Below are positions 54,050 to 62,797 of a stretch of 64,000 nucleotides of DNA, in pieces (positions within the stretch are counted from its first letter, which is position 1; each line of letters opens with the position of its first letter). Where the stretch lies: positions 248,242 to 312,241 of the forward strand of contig DUCN01000042.1 in assembly GCA_012959805.1 (NCBI GenBank), given 5' to 3'. The position numbers and the translations under genes were made by a program. The stretch comes from Myxococcales bacterium. Its GTDB lineage: Bacteria > Myxococcota_A > UBA9160 > UBA4427. The notes under the pieces were generated by a model, which did no database searches, was not told the DNA's origin, and worked only from the letters and a program-made list of their open reading frames with translations.

Positions 54050-54901
54050 TCACGATCGCAAGAGCGATAGTCCAATACCCGCGGCCACCCCGACATTCAG
54101 GGAATCGACACCGGGCTCCATGTCGATCCGAACCTGTTGACTGGCCGCCGCCAGAGCACTCTCGGTCAGCCCCGGACCCTCCGTCCCGAATAACAGCGCC
54201 GTCGGACCGATCTGCCCCGATCGAAGAGACTCAATCGACACACTGTCCGCACTCGGATGAAATGCCAACACTTCGTATCCAAGTGTCTGAAGGCCGGAGA
54301 GCATCTCGGGGAAACTCTTCGCCCGGGCAAAGGGCACGCATAGTGATCCCCCCATCGACGTTCGAATAGCCTTTCGATAGAGAGGATCGCAGGTCTTCGA
54401 ACAGAGCAGAATGGCCCTTACTCCAAAGGCCATCGCGTTGCGAAAAATGAGTCCGACATTGTCGAGGTTCGCCAGTCCTTCGAGAACGATCAGGCGAGGC
54501 GCCTGCTCTTTCGCAAGCGCCCGCCGCGCCAATTCGAGCGGGTCGTCGACATCCTCCCGCGCGCAGGCCGCCAAACATCCGCGATGGATCGGAAATCCAA
54601 CCAGGCGATCGAAGATGGGTCGATCGGCGACATAGACGGGGCATCGAGGTTTCAGTGCCTTCAGTTCCGTCTCGATCGACGCGTAGGTCCGCGGGCTCAG
54701 CAGAATCGATTCGGGCTGATACGCGGAACGCTGGAGCAGAACGAGGAGATTGCCGCGCCCCTCGACGATGAAACGTCCCATCGAGCCCGCAAGCTCCCGG
54801 TCTTTCAAATTTCGGTAGATCTCGATTCGCGGATCTTCGAAATCCGTCACCGTCACGCTTTGCATGACGGGATCCAAGCACAGCGCGGATTCGAGGGCCA
54901 T
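54050..54901 (-). CDS. TrmH/SpoU family RNA methyltransferase
   Basis: A 283-residue SPOUT methyltransferase. The N-terminal substrate-binding part (DREL, FIVEGRGNLLVLLQRS) precedes the knotted SAM-binding domain with its three motifs: LEGLANLDNVGLIFRNAMAF, LLFGTEGPGL, and MEPGVDSLNVGVAAGIGLSL. It methylates the 2'-O of a ribose in tRNA or rRNA; the exact target is not evident. Two starts are possible, ATG at 54901 and ATG at 54865 (MQSVTVTDF), neither with a strong ribosome-binding site. Confidence 0.9.
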   Translation of the reverse strand: MALESALCLDPVMQSVTVTDFEDPRIEIYRNLKDRELAGSMGRFIVEGRGNLLVLLQRSAYQPESILLSPRTYASIETELKALKPRCPVYVADRPIFDRLVGFPIHRGCLAACAREDVDDPLELARRALAKEQAPRLIVLEGLANLDNVGLIFRNAMAFGVRAILLCSKTCDPLYRKAIRTSMGGSLCVPFARAKSFPEMLSGLQTLGYEVLAFHPSADSVSIESLRSGQIGPTALLFGTEGPGLTESALAAASQQVRIDMEPGVDSLNVGVAAGIGLSLLRS

Positions 54902-55381
54902 CGCGCGCAGCGTCGGCGGCGCCCAAGATGAAGCCGCTCCGCCGTTCGAGGTACGGCGAAGCGGCAGTCCATCCAGGGTGTGATGGACTCATTCCTTGGA
55001 TGGCTAGAGACGGGATGCGGAGTCGGAGCGCAGCATGGACGAAGCTTCGGGGGGCGGGGCCGATGCGGAGACCGCAGCCAATCCGATCACTGCCAAACCG
55101 AGGCAGGTGCAGAACCCATAATGTATCCAAAGCAATGCTTTTGCCATTGACTCATGGCCTCATTCGTAGGCGACCTGCCACGTTCGACTTCGAACGCGCT
55201 TTATCGCTCATGAGGTGAGTGCGGGGCAGGCCGCTCAAGTGACGGAGATTCATTCTCTCAGCGGCCTAATGCCGCATCCTGCGCACGGATTGCCAAGAGC
55301 TTGCCGGTGACAGCCCCATCGGAGGCAATCGCGGCGACGCCCGAGATGACGGAGCTGCGACGAGAGCTGGACAGGAACCGA
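54902..55381. other. Intergenic region with a stem-loop, no supported gene
   Basis: This 480-bp gap lies between the fumarase stop and the TrmH-type start, both on the minus strand. Open frames crossing it lack motifs and ribosome-binding sites. A perfect 8-base inverted repeat (AGTCCATC / GATGGACT, 8-base loop) lies at 54966-54989. It may be a terminator or leader structure; no T-run accompanies it. The long gap suggests that the methyltransferase gene has its own promoter. Confidence 0.5.
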
Positions 55382-56992
55382 TCAGAATTGGGCGAAGAAG
55401 TCGTTTCCCTTGTCATCGACAATGATGAAGGCCGGAAAATTTACGACCTCAATTCGCCAGACGGCTTCCATGCCGAGTTCTTCGTACTCCTCGATCGCCA
55501 CATTCGTGATGCAGTTCTTGGCGAGAATTGCGGCCGGCCCCCCGATGGATCCGAGATAGAAACCACCGTGCGCGGCGCACGCATCCGTGACAGCCTTCGA
55601 ACGATTGCCCTTGGCCAGCATCACCATCGAGCCGCCCTTGGACTGAAAGAGTTCGACATAGGCATCCATCCGACCCGCCGTCGTCGGGCCGAAAGAACCC
55701 GAGACATAACCTTCCGGCGTCTTCGCCGGTCCGGCGTAATAGACGATGTGGTCCTTGAAATATTGTGGGAGATCCTCGCCCGCATCGAGCCGCTCCTTGA
55801 GCTTCGAATGGGCAATATCCCGTGCAACGATGATCGTTCCCGAAAGCGCCAACTGTGTCGTCACCGGGTACTGCGAAAGGTCCGCACGAATCTCGTCCAT
55901 CGGGCGATTCAAATTGATGGGAACTGGATCCCGTGTCAGCTCGTGGGCAATCTGTTCGGGCATGAAGCGCGCCGGATCCGTCTCCAGCTGCTCCAGAAAG
56001 ACGCCCTCCTTCGTGATCTTGCCCTTGATCTGGCGATCCGCTGAACATGAAACGCCGATTCCAACCGGGCATGAGGCGCCATGCCGAGGCATCCGGATCA
56101 CCCGCACGTCATGGCAGAAATATTTTCCACCGAACTGCGCGCCGATCCCGACGTCTCGGGTCAACTGGAGAATCTCCTCCTCGAGTTCGACATCGCGAAA
56201 GGCGCGCGCATGATCGTTCCCCGAGGTCGGAAGCGAATCGAGATAGCGACAACTCGCGAGCTTGACCGTCTTGAGTGTCGCCTCCGCAGACGTTCCGCCG
56301 ATCACGATCGCAAGATGGTAGGGCGGACAAGCAGCGGTCCCGAGAAGCTTGATCTTCTCCGCGAAGAATTTCTTGATCGATTCGGGGTTGAGCAGCGCCT
56401 TCGTCTCTTGAAACAAAAAGGTCTTGTTCGAGGAGCCACCGCCCTTGGTGACAAAGAGGAATTTGTATTCGTCTCCCTCCACCGCATAGAGATCGAGCTG
56501 GGCGGGAAGGTTTGTGCCGGTATTTTTTTCCTCGTACATGTTGATCGGAGCGAGCTGGCTGTAGCGAAGATTTGTCTCGGTATAGGTCTGATGAATTCCT
56601 CGGGAGAGCGCCTCTTCGTCATTGCCGGAGACCCAGACGTCCTGACCCTTCTTGCCGACGACGATCGCGGTTCCCGTGTCCTGACAAGAAGGCAGAATCA
56701 TGCCCGCAGAGATATTCGCGTTCTTCATCAGTTCGAGCGCGACGAAGCGATCGTTCTCCGAGGCTTCGGGATCCTCGAGAATCTTCGCCAGTTGAGCGAG
56801 ATGGCCCGGGCGAAAGAGATGGGAAACGTCGCGAATGGCGGCCGCAGCAAGGGTCGAAAGCGCCTTGGGATCGATCTTCAAGATCGTTCGACCGTCGACT
56901 TCGATCGTCGACACATACTCGGCGCCGAGATTTCGATATTCCGTTTCGTCGGGGCCGAGCTCAAACATTTCCTGATAGTGAAAATCGGCCAT
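55382..56992 (-). CDS. fum: Fumarate hydratase, class I
   Basis: A 536-residue iron-sulfur fumarase of the single-chain class I type (E. coli FumA/FumB length 548). Cluster-binding Cys positions are visible: [11 protein letters not shown] (Cys103), [11 protein letters not shown], and [12 protein letters not shown]. The C-terminal beta part includes [40 protein letters not shown] and [20 protein letters not shown]. It interconverts fumarate and malate in the TCA cycle and is oxygen-sensitive in relatives. It is divergent from prc and monocistronic by spacing. Confidence 0.95.
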   Translation of the reverse strand: MADFHYQEMFELGPDETEYRNLGAEYVSTIEVDGRTILKIDPKALSTLAAAAIRDVSHLFRPGHLAQLAKILEDPEASENDRFVALELMKNANISAGMILPSCQDTGTAIVVGKKGQDVWVSGNDEEALSRGIHQTYTETNLRYSQLAPINMYEEKNTGTNLPAQLDLYAVEGDEYKFLFVTKGGGSSNKTFLFQETKALLNPESIKKFFAEKIKLLGTAACPPYHLAIVIGGTSAEATLKTVKLASCRYLDSLPTSGNDHARAFRDVELEEEILQLTRDVGIGAQFGGKYFCHDVRVIRMPRHGASCPVGIGVSCSADRQIKGKITKEGVFLEQLETDPARFMPEQIAHELTRDPVPINLNRPMDEIRADLSQYPVTTQLALSGTIIVARDIAHSKLKERLDAGEDLPQYFKDHIVYYAGPAKTPEGYVSGSFGPTTAGRMDAYVELFQSKGGSMVMLAKGNRSKAVTDACAAHGGFYLGSIGGPAAILAKNCITNVAIEEYEELGMEAVWRIEVVNFPAFIIVDDKGNDFFAQF

Positions 56993-57257
56993 CGACGTGT
57001 CTCCTTGTTTTTCGGTGCAATTCCGGGTTGGGGTGCTCGGATTCGGACGCCACCAGCAAGCCTCGAATCAGAACTTGAGCAACAACCCGGCATTTCGGGG
57101 CGCCGAGCGTAGCCGAGCCTCGGTCAATCTCATCCCTTCTCGCCAGAAACGAGCCTCCGCGCTCAGCTATCTGTGGCCGCTGACCGATTGAAAAGGCGGA
57201 GAAGAATCGTCTGTGAACCTGACGGCGCAGGCGCCCCTCTCTATGATGGGAGTAATG

Positions 57258-59546
57258 ATGCAAAAACACCGAGCCCAGATTCTTCCCAATTTCCCGACCG
57301 GTCCGAGTCGCGTTCGCCGATCTGGCAGAATCGCACACCTCGCTTTGGCGGCGACGGTCCTATTCTCGATGGGCCTCTCGATCGCGGCAGCCGGTCCTGC
57401 GGGGGCAAGTGTCTTTTCGCCGCCCGAGCTGACGTGCGGACGGAGCTGGGACCTCGTGAAGAGTCTGCTGAAAAGGCATATCAGCTTTCGTGATCTCAAT
57501 CCCGAGCTGCGCGAGCGCGCCATCAACTCCTATATCGAGGACATCGATCCCTCGAAGAGCCTCTTTCTCACCGACGAAGTCTCGACGTTGCGCGTTCGCT
57601 TGCGGGGCGTCTTCTTCGGAATGCAGAATGGTGAATGCGAACTCCTCGAACAGATTCATGCCGACCTGATCACGCGCTATACGCGAATGGAATCCCAGGT
57701 TCGCGAATTCATTTCCAATGAAGACTATGCGCTCGATACCGATGTTCGACTGATTCTCGACTCTCACAAGCGCGGGCATCCCGCGGACAAGGATGACCGT
57801 GAGCGACTCGTTGAACGACTCGTTCATTTCCAAATGTCGAATTATCTGAGCAGCGATCTTGAACTCGACAAAGCCAAAGAGAAGCTGATCCATCGTTACG
57901 AGCTCATGACCAAAAGGGTCAGTGAACTCGTACCCCGGGATATCTATGGAGGTTTCCTCAATGCCTTCGCCAGCGCCCTCGACCCACACTCAACCTACTA
58001 CCCACCCGAGGCCGTCGAAGACTTCAATATCCAGATGAGCCTTTCTCTCGATGGAATCGGTGTCGCTCTTTCCTCGAAAGATGGGTATGCGATCGTCGAG
58101 CGAATCATTCCCGGCGGTGCGACGGACAAGGCGTCGGCCCTCGAGCCCGGGGACAAGATCATTGCCGTTGCCCAGGGCGATCAAGACCCCGTCGACATCA
58201 TCGACATGTCGCTTCGTGATGTTGTCTCGATCATCCGCGGAGAGCGAGGCACGAAGGTCCAGATCACCTTCCTTCGCAAGACAGACACGACAGAACGGCT
58301 CGAAGTCGAAATCACGCGGGACAAGGTCACCATCGCCGACTCCGCCGCCAGCGTGGAGTTCAAAGAAGTTGAAATCGGCGGCAAGACCCGCAAACTCGCC
58401 ATTCTGGATCTGCCGACCTTCTACGGTGACTCGGATCCAAACAAGCGCCAGAGTGGACGGGATGTTCGCGACCTACTGCGTCAAGTCCGAGCCGAGAAGG
58501 CCGATGGGCTGCTCCTCGATCTGTCCCGTAATGGCGGCGGCAAGCTTGAGAGTTCCGTTCAGATTGCCGGACTCTTCATTCGCGAAGGCGGCATCGTCGC
58601 GGTCAAGAACGTCTTCTCGGAGATCCAGGTTCTCGCCGATACCGATGAAGAAATCGCATACGACGGCCCCCTCGTGATCCTCACATCTCGCCTAACAGCC
58701 TCGGCTTCTGAAATCGTCGCAGGTGCCATGAAAGATTACGGGCGCGCCATCATCGTCGGCGACGACCACACCTTCGGTAAGGGAACGGTCCAGAGCTTCG
58801 TCAACCAGCCCGGACGCCTCGGCGCCATCAAGGTCACCACCGCCATGTTCTTCCGCCCCGGCGGCGCGTCGACTCAACATGACGGTGTCGCAGCCGACGT
58901 CGTTCTTCCGTCGGTCTTTGCAACTGAAGATCTCGGCGAACGCTATACCGACTACTCGCTCACGAGTCAGATGATCCCTCCCTTTCTCGAGAAACCGGTC
59001 GCGCCGATGAGTCGCATGAAGCCGGACTGGTCGGAACTCTCTAGTGACGTCATCCTCGAACTCAATCGACGCTCAACTCTAAGAGTCGAAGTGAATGAGG
59101 ACTTCGTAAAGATCACCGAACAACTCACCAAGCAAGCGGCCCGAGGCGATGTCATCCATCTGGCCGAGCTGATTCGGGAACGCAAAGAGGCCGAAGATGA
59201 AACCGACGATTCAGAGTCGGCCGATTCAAACACTTCGACCGAGTCCAGCGACGAGTCCTCCGAGAATCTGGAAGACGCTCCGGGGTTGGATACGGAGAAC
59301 TCCAAGGAGAGCGCGGCCGCCGAAAGCGAAGCAGGGAAAAGCGGCGAAAAAGAAGCGAGCGGAGCCGACGCGACGCCATACACTGAGGGCGAAGAAGAGG
59401 ATGAAGTCGAGGACGAACCCACGCCCCAGCGCGTGGAGGCCATGCATATCCTGGCCGACCTCGTCGAACTTCAGGAGACCACTCGGTCGTCATGGCAAGA
59501 ACCGCAATCAGCGTCGCGATCGGAATCGCCTTCGTCACAGCCGTAA
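57258..59546 (+). CDS. prc: Tail-specific periplasmic protease (S41A, Prc/CtpA)
   Basis: A 762-residue exported serine protease. The signal segment is AHLALAATVLFSMGLSIAAA. The Prc-type N-terminal helical domain (FRDLNPELRERAINSYIEDI, then DPSKSLFLTDEV) leads to a PDZ domain (SLDGIGVALSSKDGYAIVER) and the S41 protease core, with Ser in TASASEIVAGAMKDYG and Lys in DHTFGKGTVQSF. The Prc C-terminal domain ends in a Glu/Ser/Ala-rich acidic tail of about 100 residues before a last helix. It trims C-terminal tails of periplasmic proteins. Several in-frame starts exist (GTG 57213, ATG 57243); ATG 57258 is preferred, with GGGAG five bases before it. Confidence 0.93.
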   Translation: MQKHRAQILPNFPTGPSRVRRSGRIAHLALAATVLFSMGLSIAAAGPAGASVFSPPELTCGRSWDLVKSLLKRHISFRDLNPELRERAINSYIEDIDPSKSLFLTDEVSTLRVRLRGVFFGMQNGECELLEQIHADLITRYTRMESQVREFISNEDYALDTDVRLILDSHKRGHPADKDDRERLVERLVHFQMSNYLSSDLELDKAKEKLIHRYELMTKRVSELVPRDIYGGFLNAFASALDPHSTYYPPEAVEDFNIQMSLSLDGIGVALSSKDGYAIVERIIPGGATDKASALEPGDKIIAVAQGDQDPVDIIDMSLRDVVSIIRGERGTKVQITFLRKTDTTERLEVEITRDKVTIADSAASVEFKEVEIGGKTRKLAILDLPTFYGDSDPNKRQSGRDVRDLLRQVRAEKADGLLLDLSRNGGGKLESSVQIAGLFIREGGIVAVKNVFSEIQVLADTDEEIAYDGPLVILTSRLTASASEIVAGAMKDYGRAIIVGDDHTFGKGTVQSFVNQPGRLGAIKVTTAMFFRPGGASTQHDGVAADVVLPSVFATEDLGERYTDYSLTSQMIPPFLEKPVAPMSRMKPDWSELSSDVILELNRRSTLRVEVNEDFVKITEQLTKQAARGDVIHLAELIRERKEAEDETDDSESADSNTSTESSDESSENLEDAPGLDTENSKESAAAESEAGKSGEKEASGADATPYTEGEEEDEVEDEPTPQRVEAMHILADLVELQETTRSSWQEPQSASRSESPSSQP

Positions 59547-59779
59547 TCTGGACGGCCTTCGACCAAACCTCGATCGAATGCGAGATCTGCGTCGAGTACA
59601 AGGGTCGAAAGGCCTGCTCGACCGCGCTCGCGGCGGACGCCGCATCGGCTGAGGCCCAAGCCCATAGCGGAGCCTGTTCTCAGGTCACCGGCGGCGTCAC
59701 CGAAACCCTGGAATGTGACCGGATCGCCTCGACCGTACGGCAATGTTCTCCCGGCGCGGGAACGGAGCGGGGGTATTGA
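59492..59779 (+). CDS. Small membrane-anchored or exported Cys protein of unknown function
   Basis: A 95-residue protein overlapping the last 55 bases of prc in another frame. An N-terminal hydrophobic segment (AISVAIGIAFVTAVIWTAF) is followed by CEICVEYKGRKACSTALAAD, a helix rich in Ala, GACSQVTGGVTETLECDR and a last Cys. From memory, short proteins with this layout (CEVCV-x-GR-C then a final Cys pair) recur in deltaproteobacterial genomes; no function is known. The Cys residues could form disulfides outside the cytoplasm. Coding is supported by the coherent layout rather than by the start signal, so confidence is moderate. Confidence 0.6.
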   Translation: MARTAISVAIGIAFVTAVIWTAFDQTSIECEICVEYKGRKACSTALAADAASAEAQAHSGACSQVTGGVTETLECDRIASTVRQCSPGAGTERGY

Positions 59780-60128
59780 TTCACCCGGACCGGAGGGACG
59801 GCTTCGAGTGGATTGGATCGCCTCCGATGGAGAGGGCATAGAGCCCGCGCCCCCCGATGGAAACCTTGGGGCTGGTGCTCTCAGGTCAATACTCGCGGTC
59901 TGAGAACGCTCTTATCGGGCTCGTTTCACAAACACGCAAATCAAATGCTCATGGAAAGCTCCGCTCTGGTCAAAAGTCCGAGTGAGGAAGGCCCGCGGCC
60001 GACTCTCGAATCGATTCAGCGTTTTGCGTGCCACAGCCAACTGACACGGCGCGTGCGGAGCCGGTCCGTCCATGAGCCACCAACCACTCGAAAGCTAGCT
60101 GAAGGCCTCGGAGGGAGACCTGCCGAGC
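59780..60128. other. Intergenic region, no supported gene
   Basis: This 349-bp stretch between the small Cys protein and the HDOD gene holds only motif-free short frames. The frame of the HDOD protein is closed by a TAG about 27 bases before its ATG, so the HDOD gene does not extend further. GGAGGGA at about 60112-60118 is the probable ribosome-binding site of that gene. Confidence 0.5.
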
Positions 60129-60803
60129 ATGCCCGCAATCGCAGGCAAAGTCGTCCAGGCCGCCGACAACCCGGATAGCTCGATCGACGATATTCGCAGC
60201 CTGATCGAGCAGGACGCCGCATCGATGAAAGACGCCTACAAGCGATTCGGCCTGATGGAGAAGCTCCTCTGGCAGCATTCGTCCCTGGCAGGTCCCGCCG
60301 CCGCAATGCTCGCCAAATATCGGGGAATCGCCATTGATCCCGATGTCGCGTTTACCGCTGGACTCATGCACCACATCGGAAAGACTGCTCTCGCCAACAG
60401 CCATCGCGAAGACTACGAGCACGTGATGGCGACGGTATACAACGAAGCGAGAGGCTTCACAGACGTCGAGAACGAGGTTTTCGGCTTCAGCCATGCGAAA
60501 CTCGGTGCCGCGGTCGTGCAGCAATGGGGCCTTCCCGATAGCCTCGTTCAGACCATCCAACATCATCACAACCCTGGAATGTTGGCCGAACTCGACGACG
60601 AGGTCGCGCGGGTCTGCGCCTTGACGACGATCACCAGCCTGTGCCTGTCGAAGCTCGGAGTCGGACGTTCGCGCCCACTGGAAGATCTCGACCTCTCGGC
60701 ACAGCCCGCCTGGGCCTTTCTCGATCTGGCCGCCGATGATGTCGACCCGATCCTCACCGCCTGCTCGGATCGCATCAAGGAAAGCAGCGCTGTCTCCGGC
60801 TGA
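60129..60803 (+). CDS. HDOD-domain protein with an internal deletion
   Basis: A 224-residue HDOD signalling protein. It opens MPAIAGKVVQAADNPDSSID and DIRSLIEQDAASM, the usual first helices. The text then jumps to KDAYKRFGLMEKLLWQHS, which in relatives comes after about 45-50 more residues (the LLRxANSxxYG and AIxxLG helices). The second half is complete: DVAFTAGLMHHIGKTALA, where the family's HD pair is HH, and FGFSHAKLGAAVVQQWGLP with IQHHHNP. HDOD proteins act as signalling adaptors. The deletion is in frame with no stop, so a shortened protein is made if the gene is expressed. No effector domain is attached. Confidence 0.78.
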   Translation: MPAIAGKVVQAADNPDSSIDDIRSLIEQDAASMKDAYKRFGLMEKLLWQHSSLAGPAAAMLAKYRGIAIDPDVAFTAGLMHHIGKTALANSHREDYEHVMATVYNEARGFTDVENEVFGFSHAKLGAAVVQQWGLPDSLVQTIQHHHNPGMLAELDDEVARVCALTTITSLCLSKLGVGRSRPLEDLDLSAQPAWAFLDLAADDVDPILTACSDRIKESSAVSG

Positions 60804-61196
60804 GTCGATCTCGAAGCCGACCTGCCGCCGCCGCCCCGGGTCCCCGGCTGTACCCGAGAACCCGAAACCGCGTGAATCGCCCTCTATCTGCTAGACTTCG
60901 CAGCTGTGGAACAGTGCCGAGCTGTTCCACAGCCAGTCGCACTCGATATGCCCGCTAGAAGACAGATGCGAGCGTTCGAAAAACGCGAGTATCGCCCCCT
61001 CAAATCAGTACACAGGCACGATAGAGCGGATCCCGAGGCCGATCTCCGAATTTCAGACAAAATCGCCGGCCTCACCGAAACCACATTCGCTTCACTCACA
61101 TCCAACTCATCAAAGTCCTGACAGAGACGTATCGCAATCGCCCAGTCCAAGGCGATCAATTAGGCGAGTCCGGACAGCGCGCCCCAAGGAGAAAAC
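60804..61196. other. Intergenic region containing a strong hairpin
   Basis: This 393-bp gap between the HDOD and glutaredoxin genes contains a 71-codon open frame without motifs, which I do not accept as a gene. Its main feature is the 12-bp inverted repeat annotated separately. ACAAGGAGAAA-like purine-rich sequence just before 61197 (CAAGGAGAAAAC) is the ribosome-binding site of the glutaredoxin gene. Near 61160 there is an ATTAGGCG, one mismatch from the minus-strand form of the octamer. Confidence 0.5.
60903..60933. terminator. Perfect 12-bp hairpin downstream of the HDOD gene
   Basis: GCTGTGGAACAG and its exact reverse complement CTGTTCCACAGC surround a 7-base loop (TGCCGAG). It lies about 100 bases after the HDOD stop. 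It could end HDOD transcription, but no T-run follows; a processing site or protein-binding operator is equally possible. Confidence 0.55.
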
Positions 61197-62138
61197 ATGG
61201 CCCTCGAAGAAGCCGTCCATCAGGAAATCAAGGAACTCGTCGGAGCAAGCGACGTCGTGCTCTTCATGAAGGGCAATCGGCAGGCGCCACAATGTGGCTT
61301 CTCCGCGACTGTCGTCGGCATTCTGGATTCGATGCTGCCCGACTATCAAACCGTCGATGTTCTTGCCGCCCCGCATATTCGCGATGGCATCAAGGTTTTT
61401 TCCTCCTGGCCGACCGTGCCCCAGCTCTATGTGAGGGGCGAATTCGTCGGCGGATGCGACATCATCCAGGAGATGTTTGGCTCGGGCGAAATCTACGAGA
61501 CACTCGGCGTCGAGAAGGTCGAAGTTGTGCAGCCAAAGATCGAGGTGAGTGCCCCCGCTGCTGAAGCGCTGACTCTCGCAGCCGAAGAACACGGCGGGCC
61601 CGGCCGAGAGCTCCATCTCGTGGTCGATGCCTCGTTCCAATCCAATCTCTCGATCGCGCCGAGAACCCCCGCCGACGTCGAAGCCATCATTTCAGGCGCC
61701 TCCACCGAATTCGTCATCCTGCTGGACCCGATCTCTGCCCCGCGCGCCGATGGAATCACGATCGATGTCGCCGACACACCGAACGGCCAAGCCTTCAAGG
61801 TCGACAACCCCAACGCACCGAAGGTGCAGAAAATGTCGGTCAAGGAACTCAAAGCCGTACTCGACGCAAATGAGCCCATCGAATTGCTCGACGTCCGAAC
61901 GCCGGAGGAGCGTGCCATCGCCGCCATTCCGGGTGCCGTTCTGCTCAATGAGGAAGAAGCCGCACGCATAGAAGGGCTCCCGCGAGAAACCAAGCTCGTA
62001 CTTCATTGCCATCACGGCGGCCGCTCCCACCAAGCCGCGGAACAATTCATCGCGCTGGGATTTAGTCAGGTCTTCAACGTCATCGGTGGCATCGATGCCT
62101 GGAGCCAGGAAATCGATCCCGACGCGCCCCGGTATTAG
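61197..62138 (+). CDS. Monothiol glutaredoxin - A-type-like - rhodanese fusion
   Basis: A 313-residue three-part protein. Residues 1-110 are a Grx4-type monothiol glutaredoxin: VVLFMKGNRQAPQCGFSA with the CGFS active site (Cys33), WPTVPQLYVRGEFVGGCDI. Residues of about 115-215 resemble the HesB/IscA (A-type carrier) fold (IEVSAPAAEALTLAAEEHGG, ITIDVADTPNGQAFKVDNPN) but contain none of the three cluster-binding Cys. Residues of about 220-313 are a rhodanese domain, LLDVRTPEERAIAAIPGA, with active-site Cys271 in HCHHGGRSHQAAEQF. Monothiol glutaredoxins carry [2Fe-2S] clusters with BolA; a bolA gene follows 36 bp later. Confidence 0.9.
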   Translation: MALEEAVHQEIKELVGASDVVLFMKGNRQAPQCGFSATVVGILDSMLPDYQTVDVLAAPHIRDGIKVFSSWPTVPQLYVRGEFVGGCDIIQEMFGSGEIYETLGVEKVEVVQPKIEVSAPAAEALTLAAEEHGGPGRELHLVVDASFQSNLSIAPRTPADVEAIISGASTEFVILLDPISAPRADGITIDVADTPNGQAFKVDNPNAPKVQKMSVKELKAVLDANEPIELLDVRTPEERAIAAIPGAVLLNEEEAARIEGLPRETKLVLHCHHGGRSHQAAEQFIALGFSQVFNVIGGIDAWSQEIDPDAPRY

Positions 62139-62174
62139 GCAACCCTAGCTTCTCAACGAGGATCATCCCCCGCC

Positions 62175-62444
62175 ATGGCACTCCAAATCATCAACGCCGG
62201 GCCACCGCCCGAAGAAATCGCTGAGCGCATTCGCACGGCCATAGCCCAAGCGATGCCCGAGGCCGAAATCGTTGTCCACCCGGAGAATCCCGGACATTTC
62301 GCGATCACGGTCATCGACGCGGTCTTCGAAGGCCTCTCCCGAGTCAAACAACAGCAACGCGTCTACGGCGCAATCGCGGATCTCATGGCCGGCCCAAGCC
62401 CGCCGGTCCACGCCATCGATCGACTCGAATGCAAGGTTCCCTGA
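62175..62444 (+). CDS. bolA: BolA family protein
   Basis: An 89-residue BolA-like protein. The core AEIVVHPENPGHFAITVIDA followed by FEGLSRVKQQQRVYGAIADL matches the family's conserved H-x-I/V and FxGxSRxxxxRxVY signatures. BolA proteins pair with monothiol glutaredoxins to hold or traffic [2Fe-2S] clusters and sense iron status. The glutaredoxin fusion gene directly upstream makes this partnership very likely here. The frame is compact with a normal ATG. Confidence 0.92.
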   Translation: MALQIINAGPPPEEIAERIRTAIAQAMPEAEIVVHPENPGHFAITVIDAVFEGLSRVKQQQRVYGAIADLMAGPSPPVHAIDRLECKVP

Positions 62445-62487
62445 ACCGCGAATTTTCTCTGGATGTCGTTGTGCCCGGACCGTATTC

Positions 62488-62769
62488 TCCGGCGTCGTCG
62501 GAGTTCACGGCGTTGGTGGCTTCATCGGAACGATCATGGCCGGCATATTCGGTGCCGCCGCGTTAGGTGGAAACCAGGTCGGGCTGTCGATCGCATCCCA
62601 GGTCGGTGTCCAACTTACCGCCGCGCTCATCACCGCCGCATGGGCTGGCTTCGCCAGCTTCGTGCTTCTCAAACTCATTGACATGACGGTCGGTCTTCGC
62701 GTCGAAGAAGAACACGAGTCGAGTGGTCTCGACCTCGCACTGCATGACGAGCGGGGTTACAACCTCTAG
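62488..62769 (+). pseudogene. amt: 3' remnant of an ammonium transporter gene
   Basis: From GVHGVGGFIGTIMAGIFG onward the reading frame matches the last 90 residues of Amt/AmtB transporters: the conserved HGVGG before helix 10, a final long membrane helix (ALITAAWAGFASFVLLKLID), and the cytoplasmic tail TVGLRVEEEHESSGLDLALH with DERGYN, which binds GlnK in relatives. The first 300 or so residues of a transporter are absent: upstream in this frame lies only a shadow of bolA, and no start signal exists. It is therefore a 5'-truncated gene, with an intact end including a stop. A hairpin 29 bases later may be its original terminator. Confidence 0.85.
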
Positions 62770-62797
62770 CGTCAATCTGACGTAAGCGTCGCAGACA

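Noticed and set aside
54231..55130. Minus-strand open frame (299 codons) covering the gap upstream of the TrmH-type gene
   Set aside because: Most of it lies in another frame of the SpoU methyltransferase; the unique part has no motif or ribosome-binding site.
56081..57112. Plus-strand open frame (343 codons) opposite fumarase
   Set aside because: Antisense shadow of the iron-sulfur fumarase, whose Cys motifs are all intact.
60906..61121. 71-codon open frame after the HDOD gene
   Set aside because: Begins inside the hairpin, has no ribosome-binding site and no recognisable motif.
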